This document shows, piece after piece, positions 58,352-64,000 of a stretch of DNA of 64,000 bases. The notes below the pieces were generated by a model. The model was not told the origin of the DNA and made no database searches. It was given only the letters and a program-made list of their open reading frames with translations. The stretch lies in assembly GCF_900112365.1 (NCBI RefSeq), contig NZ_FOLQ01000011.1, forward strand, positions 1 through 64,000, read 5' to 3'. The stretch is from Spirosoma endophyticum (GTDB taxonomy: Bacteria > Bacteroidota > Bacteroidia > Cytophagales > Spirosomataceae). Made by a program: the position numbers and the translations under genes. Within the stretch, counting starts at the first letter, position 1. The number at the start of each line of letters is the position of its first letter.

Positions 58352-61327
58352 ATGCCCAGCTTTAAACGCCTGAACACCCTGACGGGCTGGCTCGTTTTCG
58401 CCATTGCGTTCGTCACCTACGCCACGACGGTCGAACGCACCGCCAGCTTCTGGGACTGTGGTGAATTCATTGCTTCTTCCTTCAAACTCCAGATTCCTCA
58501 TCCACCTGGTGCGCCATTATTTCTGCTGCTGGGCCGGATTTTCTCGATGCTGTCGCTGGGGGATTTAACTCGTGTAGCTTACTGGGTCAACATGGGGTCG
58601 GTACTGGCCAGTGCCTTCACGATTCTGTTTCTCTTCTGGACCATTTCCCTGCTGGCTCAGAAAGTCTTGGCGAGTCAGCAGGCTGGTCAATCCAAACGCG
58701 ACTACACAACTACGGATAGTTGGCTGATCATTGGTACAAGTGCCGTTGGTGCCCTGACCTATACCTTCTCCGATACGTTCTGGTTCTCAGCCGTGGAAGC
58801 CGAAGTGTATGGGATGTCCTCTTTCTTCACGGCTATTGTGGTATGGGCGGCTTTCAGATGGGAACGTATTGACGACGTAGCATCGGCCAATCGCTGGCTT
58901 ATTCTTATTGCTTATCTGACGGGTTTATCCATTGGTGTTCACTTGCTGAATCTGGTTATTGTGCCCGTGCTGGCGCTTATCTACTATTTTCATAAATACC
59001 CTAAACCAACCTTTTGGGGCGGTGTGCTGACGCTGGTTATTGGTCTGGTCGTTCTGGGGATCATCAACGCATCAATTCCAGGCTTGCTGGGTATTGCTTT
59101 TGCCGTCGAACGATTCTTCGTGAATACCCTCGGTTTGCCATTTAATTCGGGTACCGTTTTCTTTGCCGTTACATTGTTGGGAGCTATTGCCTACGGAATC
59201 GTCTGGTCGGTTCGCCAGCAACGGCCGATGGTCAATACCGCGTTGCTGGCCCTTACATTCCTGTTAATTGGTTATGGGTCATATATGCAGGTATTGGTGC
59301 GAGCGAGCTTTAACCCACCCATCAACGAAAACAGTCCCGACGGCATCCTGAACTTTCGGTCATACCAGAGCCGGGAACAGTATGGCAGCCGTTCGTTGCT
59401 CTATGGGCCTGTGTTCACGGCGCACCCCATCGATCAGAAGCGGGGGGCGCCCATGTGGAAGAAAGAGAAAGACAAATACGTCATTTTCGATTATCAGCCC
59501 GAGTATATCTATGCGTCCGGCGATGAAATGCTGTTTCCCCGCCTGTACAGCAGCCACCTGAACCACCCGCAACTGTACCGGCAAATGCTTGGTCTGGCCG
59601 AAGGGCAAAAGCCGACCATGATCGACAACCTTCGATTTCTGTTTACCTATCAGTTAAACCACATGTGGTGGCGGTACCTGATGTGGAATTTTGCCGGTCG
59701 GGAGAGCGACGAAGAAGGCGCAGGGTATTTAATGCCCTGGTCATCGAATCAGCATGTGCCCGATCTGTTGAAAGCGAACAAAGCCCGCGATAACTTTTAT
59801 ATGCTCCCGTTTCTGCTGGGCCTCTTCGGGAGTATATTTCAGTACGTCCGTCGTCGGCATGACTTTCTGGTGGTGGGCTTGCTGTTTCTGTTGACGGGAA
59901 TTGCCCTGCAGGTTTTCCTGAATTCGCCACCATCGGAGCCGCGCGAACGAGATTACATCTACGTAGGCTCATTTTATTTCTTCGCCATCTGGCTTGGGCT
60001 GGGCGTTATGGCCGTCGCCGACGTATTACGAACGTTCTTTCTTAAGTTTAAATCGGTTACGTTTCGCAACGAATTTGTCCTTGGTATGTGTCTGCTGGTG
60101 CCCGTTATGATGTGCGTGAAAAGCTGGGATAATCATAACCGCGACCACCGGTTTCACTCCGTTGATTTCGCCAAAAATATGCTCAATTCCTGTGCGTATA
60201 ATGGCATCCTGTTTACTGAGGGCGACAACGATACGTTCCCGCTCTGGTATGTGCAGGAAGTAGAAGGCTTCCGTCGGGATATACGGGTCTGTAATCTGAG
60301 TCTGCTGGGTACCGAGTGGTACATCCAGCAGATGAAGCGGAAAACCTATGAGTCGGATGCGGTGCCCATGACGCTGGAATTCGATCAGTTCAACAAGGGT
60401 AAAAATGATATTGTGCCTTTCTATGAAGTGCCGGGGGTGAAAAATGGCATTGATCTACAACAGTACCTCAGTCTGGTTAAGACCAATAATCCCGCCATTC
60501 AGGTGCCGTTGACTACGGGTGAGATGACGAATATTTTACCCTCGTCCGTACTGTTCCTGCCCATTGACAAAAAGGCGGTCGATCAGGCTAAGTTTGTGCC
60601 GCCCACGCTACGTCCGTTCATGAAAGATACGTTGCAGTGGACGCTGGGCAAAAAAGATCTGTTCAAGCCTGACCTGATTATGCTCGACATGATTGCCACT
60701 AACAACTGGCAGCGCCCAATCTATTTTTCAAGTACGCTGGCCAACGATCACTACCTGAACCTGAAGAATTACATGCAGTTGGAGGGGTATACGTATCGCC
60801 TGATGCCAGTTGCCGTACCGGGCGCTACGGATGGCTATATCAACTCGGACATCATGTACACCAACATGATGCACAAGACCTTCTGGCGGGAATTCGATAA
60901 CCCGGATGTGTATTACGACGAAACCTACAAAGGCCCGCCCGTTATCTCCGCCCGCATTGCTTTTCTGCGTCTGGCCGATCAATTGATCCGGGAAGGAAAG
61001 ACCGACAAAGCCCGTCGGGTACTGGATTACTCGTTGAAAGTCATGCCGGATAAGAGCCTACCGTACGACCAGGTTTCGCCTAACTACGTACGGCTCCTGT
61101 TCGCTATAAATGACCACAAGAAAGCGCTGACTATTGCTGATACGATGGTGACCCGCGCTGACCAGAACCTGTCGTATGCATTACGCAGAGAAGGGCAGTT
61201 TAGTAATCCCAATACCGATTTATATGTGCTCCAGGCAATTGTTGACGCCTGTAAGGACGCCAACCAATTGGCAGCGGCCACTAAATATGAGGCCGTGTTC
61301 CAAAAGTATCTGAAGGTCTTTGGTTAA
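58352..61327 (+). CDS. DUF2723 multi-pass membrane protein (GT-C-like)
   Basis: 991 residues. The N-terminal DUF2723 signature is strong: LTGWLVFAIAFVTYATTVER, ASFWDCGEFIASSFKLQIPH, PPGAPLFLLLGRIFSML. About eleven membrane helices in the first 560 residues are followed by a soluble 400-residue part with YNGILFTEGDNDTFPLWYVQ and a C-terminal TPR-like helical segment. The DCGE motif in the first loop resembles the catalytic loop of GT-C (oligosaccharyl/mannosyl) transferases, and the family is proposed to glycosylate exported proteins in Bacteroidota. It stands alone and ends at a bidirectional terminator. Confidence 0.88.
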   Translation: MPSFKRLNTLTGWLVFAIAFVTYATTVERTASFWDCGEFIASSFKLQIPHPPGAPLFLLLGRIFSMLSLGDLTRVAYWVNMGSVLASAFTILFLFWTISLLAQKVLASQQAGQSKRDYTTTDSWLIIGTSAVGALTYTFSDTFWFSAVEAEVYGMSSFFTAIVVWAAFRWERIDDVASANRWLILIAYLTGLSIGVHLLNLVIVPVLALIYYFHKYPKPTFWGGVLTLVIGLVVLGIINASIPGLLGIAFAVERFFVNTLGLPFNSGTVFFAVTLLGAIAYGIVWSVRQQRPMVNTALLALTFLLIGYGSYMQVLVRASFNPPINENSPDGILNFRSYQSREQYGSRSLLYGPVFTAHPIDQKRGAPMWKKEKDKYVIFDYQPEYIYASGDEMLFPRLYSSHLNHPQLYRQMLGLAEGQKPTMIDNLRFLFTYQLNHMWWRYLMWNFAGRESDEEGAGYLMPWSSNQHVPDLLKANKARDNFYMLPFLLGLFGSIFQYVRRRHDFLVVGLLFLLTGIALQVFLNSPPSEPRERDYIYVGSFYFFAIWLGLGVMAVADVLRTFFLKFKSVTFRNEFVLGMCLLVPVMMCVKSWDNHNRDHRFHSVDFAKNMLNSCAYNGILFTEGDNDTFPLWYVQEVEGFRRDIRVCNLSLLGTEWYIQQMKRKTYESDAVPMTLEFDQFNKGKNDIVPFYEVPGVKNGIDLQQYLSLVKTNNPAIQVPLTTGEMTNILPSSVLFLPIDKKAVDQAKFVPPTLRPFMKDTLQWTLGKKDLFKPDLIMLDMIATNNWQRPIYFSSTLANDHYLNLKNYMQLEGYTYRLMPVAVPGATDGYINSDIMYTNMMHKTFWREFDNPDVYYDETYKGPPVISARIAFLRLADQLIREGKTDKARRVLDYSLKVMPDKSLPYDQVSPNYVRLLFAINDHKKALTIADTMVTRADQNLSYALRREGQFSNPNTDLYVLQAIVDACKDANQLAAATKYEAVFQKYLKVFG

Positions 61328-61333
61328 TAGGGA

Positions 61334-61380
61334 GGCTACAGGAAGTCCGGTTGTACTAACTGACAGGACTTCCTGTAGCC
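61334..61380. terminator. Bidirectional terminator
   Basis: GGCTACAGGAAGTCC (61334-61348) pairs perfectly with 61366-61380, 17-base loop, between the convergent DUF2723 gene and the 61409-61888 gene. Confidence 0.7.
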
Positions 61381-61408
61381 TTAATTTCAGCCATGATAAC
61401 TGGAAAAA

Positions 61409-61888
61409 TCAACCGACAGATTCAATCCAGTTTTTCAGGTCTGCTTCATCTATCTCCTGCCCCTCAACCTTGTCAAGATAGGCAGCCAAAAGCCCAAACA
61501 ATTCCTCGTTACTACGCAAATAGTTTACGTCTATCTTTTTGTCTGGTAGGTGATCATGAAATAAAAACAGGGTTTTAGGCTGCTGGCCCACAATCGTAAT
61601 ATCATAGCCGAAAGCGTCGAATACATGTTGTTCACGAGGTCGTAAACCATCGCCGACTTGCGTAGTCGTGACGTTGGATAAGTTGAATGCCTGTGCATAA
61701 AACTTCCGAAACAGGGTCAGCCTGTCCGAGCTTTCTACTTTCCATTCCCCCGTATCATAACAGAATAAACGGCCTGTGGCAAGATTATACCACAAGGCTC
61801 CTTCGTTAATAGACTCCCCGGCACTGTACCAAAAATACGGTTCAGCCTCACTAAAGAATACCTGTTTTTGTGGCCTGCTACTATACAT
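61409..61888 (-). CDS. Hypothetical protein
   Basis: 159 residues, soluble. Short strands at the start (QKQVFFSEAEPYFWYSAGES, LWYNLATGRLFCYDTGEWKV) are followed by an acidic helical end (LFGLLAAYLDKVEGQEIDEA). No signal peptide, no named family. Convergent with the DUF2723 gene and divergent from the KaiC-like gene across a 440-base gap. Confidence 0.6.
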   Translation of the reverse strand: MYSSRPQKQVFFSEAEPYFWYSAGESINEGALWYNLATGRLFCYDTGEWKVESSDRLTLFRKFYAQAFNLSNVTTTQVGDGLRPREQHVFDAFGYDITIVGQQPKTLFLFHDHLPDKKIDVNYLRSNEELFGLLAAYLDKVEGQEIDEADLKNWIESVG

Positions 61889-62330
61889 TGCGTTAGTCGT
61901 TTAGTAACCTCCTTGTGTTGGCAGTCGGCAGGGGTGAGTTATCAAATGGGCTCTGCTGTACTCAACCTTGTCTTAATCACTCCACTTATCCTAAACACGT
62001 ATTAACTCGCTCGTGTTTGGAGTACGCCGGCTACCTCACAAAGTCGGCCTTATGCTCACTCTTTCGTATGGGGCGGAAATAAGTCTATAGCCATGAATTT
62101 TTTACAGAACCATTAAAGCTGATGAATCAGATTTCGTTAAGCGTTCCTGGCTTCAACAGCTAGTAACAAACGTTGCTTCACCGCCATCCACTTGGTTCTG
62201 GAAGAGTTCCCGGTTGATGTGCAAACCCAACCGCCCCTTAATACGTAGGTACCTCAAACTATTCTGGAGTTTTGAAGTATATAGAATAGTAGTATAAGCC
62301 TTTTCAGGATCAGCCACTTTTTGTATTTAA
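61889..62330. other. Intergenic region, no gene seen
   Basis: About 440 bases between two divergent genes. No open frame with coding features and no hairpin of note. Promoters of both flanking genes must be here; no exact TAnnTTTG box was found. Confidence 0.4.
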
Positions 62331-64000
62331 ATGAGCTTAGAATCAGCTAACAAACCGTTGAAATCGTTGTCTAAGTCCCTGACGGGTATTAGGGGACTGG
62401 ACGAAATAACCGGAGGTGGGCTACCAAAAGGACGACCAACTCTTGTGTGCGGTAGCGCTGGTAGCGGCAAAACACTGTTTTCACTCGAATTTGTTGTCCG
62501 GGGCGCGCTTGAGTTTAATGAGCCGGGCGTCTTCATGGCGTTTGAGGAGAAAGCCGAGGAACTGTCCATAAACGTAGCGTCGCTGGGGTTTGATCTTGAT
62601 CAGCTTCAGAAAGACAAGCTCATCAAGCTCGATCATGTCCATATTGAACGTAGCGAAATCGAAGAAACAGGCGAATATGATCTGGATGGCCTGTTTATTC
62701 GATTAGGCTATGCCATTGATAGTATCGGGGCAAAACGAGTCGTGCTGGATACCATCGAAAATTTGTTTTCGGGCCTGACGAACCAGGGGATTCTGCGGGC
62801 TGAATTAAGACGACTTTTCGAATGGTTGAAAGAAAAGAAAGTTACCACCATAATCACAGGTGAAAGAGGGGATGGTACTTTAACCCGTAATGGCCTCGAG
62901 GAATACGTATCGGATTGTGTCATCTTACTGGACCACCGGGTTAATAATCAGATTTCAACCCGACTACTACGTATCGTCAAATACCGGGGGTCGATGCATG
63001 GGACGAACGAATACCCCTTCCTAATTAATGAAGAGGGTATTTCGGTAATGCCCGTTACGTCATTGACACTGGACCACCCCGTTTCGTCTGAACGAGTTCC
63101 GACGGGTATTCCGGCGCTGGATAAAATGCTGGATGGCCGGGGCTTTTTTCGGGGGGGCAGTATTCTCGTTTCAGGGACTGCCGGTACAGGCAAAACCAGC
63201 ATTGCTGCTACGTTTGCTAATGAAGCCTGTCGGCGAAAGGAGCGGTGTCTTTACTTCGCTTTCGAAGAGTCACCCCAACAGATCATTCGCAACATGCTTT
63301 CAATAGGGCTTGAACTTCAGGAACATATCGATGAGGGGCTGTTGAAATTTCATGCGTCCCGGCCTACGTTGAACGGGCTGGAAATGCATCTGGTTGCCAT
63401 TCACAAGCAAATCAAAGACTTTAAGCCATCCGTTGTTGTACTGGACCCCATCACGAATTTGATCACGGTTGGTTCGGTCAGCGATGTAAAGTCAATGTTA
63501 ATGCGCTTGATCGATTTTCTCCAGTCTGAGCAAATTACCGTTATGTTTACGGCGCTTGCCCTGAATAGTATAATCAATGAGCAAACAGACGAAGGGGTTT
63601 CGTCGCTGGTCGATGCCTGGTTACTGGTCAGAGATATTGAATCGAATGGCGAACGCAACCGGGGTATGTATGTCATGAAATCCCGTGGCATGAAGCATTC
63701 CAATCAGGTACGGGAATTTATGATTACTAATAAAGGACTGGAGTTGGTCGACGTATTTTTAGGCCCGGAAGGCGTACTGACCGGTTCTGCCCGCGAGGCC
63801 CAGAAATTACAGCAGGATACGGGTAATGTCTTACGTGAACATGCCGTCAGCCGGAAAGACCGGGAAATCGAGCGAAAAAGGCTAGTACTTGAAGCAAAAA
63901 TAGCTGGCCTCAAAGAAGACTTTGAATCAATGCAGGAAGAACTGAACAAAACGTACATTGAAGATGAACTGCGAAAAGAGGTGCTGGAAAAGAATCGGGA
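62331..64000 (+). CDS. KaiC-like double-ATPase (cut by window edge)
   Basis: The frame is open from ATG 62331 to the right edge (556 codons visible, no stop). Two RecA-like ATPase domains: CI with Walker A GSAGSGKT (41-48) and the catalytic-Glu pair in FMAFEEKAEE; CII with GTAGTGKT (282-289) and FAFEESPQQII. In CII the segment TDEGVSSLVDAWLLVRDIE aligns with the cyanobacterial phosphorylation loop, where Ser431/Thr432 correspond to Ser424/Ser425 here, so both are still hydroxyl residues. REFMITNKGLELVDVF follows, then a charged coiled-coil tail. Bacteroidota KaiC homologues usually adjoin a KaiB-like or hybrid kinase gene, which would lie beyond the edge. No circadian function is implied. Confidence 0.9.
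   Translation, partial: MSLESANKPLKSLSKSLTGIRGLDEITGGGLPKGRPTLVCGSAGSGKTLFSLEFVVRGALEFNEPGVFMAFEEKAEELSINVASLGFDLDQLQKDKLIKLDHVHIERSEIEETGEYDLDGLFIRLGYAIDSIGAKRVVLDTIENLFSGLTNQGILRAELRRLFEWLKEKKVTTIITGERGDGTLTRNGLEEYVSDCVILLDHRVNNQISTRLLRIVKYRGSMHGTNEYPFLINEEGISVMPVTSLTLDHPVSSERVPTGIPALDKMLDGRGFFRGGSILVSGTAGTGKTSIAATFANEACRRKERCLYFAFEESPQQIIRNMLSIGLELQEHIDEGLLKFHASRPTLNGLEMHLVAIHKQIKDFKPSVVVLDPITNLITVGSVSDVKSMLMRLIDFLQSEQITVMFTALALNSIINEQTDEGVSSLVDAWLLVRDIESNGERNRGMYVMKSRGMKHSNQVREFMITNKGLELVDVFLGPEGVLTGSAREAQKLQQDTGNVLREHAVSRKDREIERKRLVLEAKIAGLKEDFESMQEELNKTYIEDELRKEVLEKNR

Noticed and set aside
1..64000. CRISPR array or rRNA genes
   Set aside because: No regularly spaced direct repeats and no rRNA sequence were seen on either strand.

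Overview
The window looks like a chromosomal segment of a Bacteroidota member of the order Cytophagales, most probably a Spirosoma-like genus. The signs are promoter boxes of the TAnnTTTG type, few Shine-Dalgarno sites, a CzcA-TolC fused RND pump, a DUF2723 membrane protein, a KaiC-like clock ATPase, an ECF sigma/anti-sigma pair, and ThuA/PQQ-dehydrogenase/Gfo-Idh enzymes typical of carbohydrate-rich soil Cytophagales. Genus is inferred from gene content and style only; no rRNA is present.

Layout. 1-313: start of an IS630-type transposase running off the left edge. 314-3831: a strikingly AT-rich island with a four-gene operon resembling the Bacillus sdpABC killing-factor system (SdpC-like lipoprotein precursor, SdpA-like, SdpB-like, and a small membrane PH-like protein that is an immunity candidate). 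4412-7650 (minus): ECF sigma factor, anti-sigma-like protein, secreted barrel-like protein, and an ImmA/IrrE-like protein lacking the zinc motif. 7758-9151: divergent HxlR regulator and NmrA/QorB-like reductase. 9362-13202: secreted amidase and penicillin-acylase-family hydrolase. 14353-18163: glmS, a GT5-only glycogen-synthase-like protein and panC. 18205-23008: small two-gene module, VanX-like dipeptidase, nucleoside-recognition (Gate) protein, DUF1345 protein, J-domain protein. 23133-26707 (minus): MarR regulator, nucleotidyltransferase, and a beta-oxidation multienzyme. 26892-33385: TlpA-like lipoprotein, barrel-like proteins, rsmH, and a YifB/ComM ATPase. 33404-40839 (minus): FtsX-type permease and a very large ThuA-PQQ dehydrogenase-PKD-cytochrome c-CBM protein, with a decayed cytochrome c gene between them. 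41070-49804: GH125 alpha-mannosidase, TIM-barrel isomerase, LytS/LytR-type two-component pair, Gfo/Idh oxidoreductase, a tRNA-Lys-like locus with an inserted hairpin, and a sorbosone-dehydrogenase-like lipoprotein. 50246-56964: heavy-metal efflux operon. 57394-64000: barrel protein, DUF2723 protein, and a KaiC-like double ATPase cut by the right edge.

The most notable items are (1) the SDP-like toxin operon in an AT-rich, IS-flanked island; (2) the tRNA-Lys-like sequence at 48323-48411, carrying 16 extra bases with a perfect 5-bp hairpin in the anticodon loop, bracketed by a promoter-like pair and a strong terminator; (3) two families of long palindromic intergenic repeats; (4) a cytochrome c relic whose first haem cysteine has become serine; and (5) an internal signal peptide at the CzcA/TolC fusion junction. 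Everything here was read by eye, without database searches.
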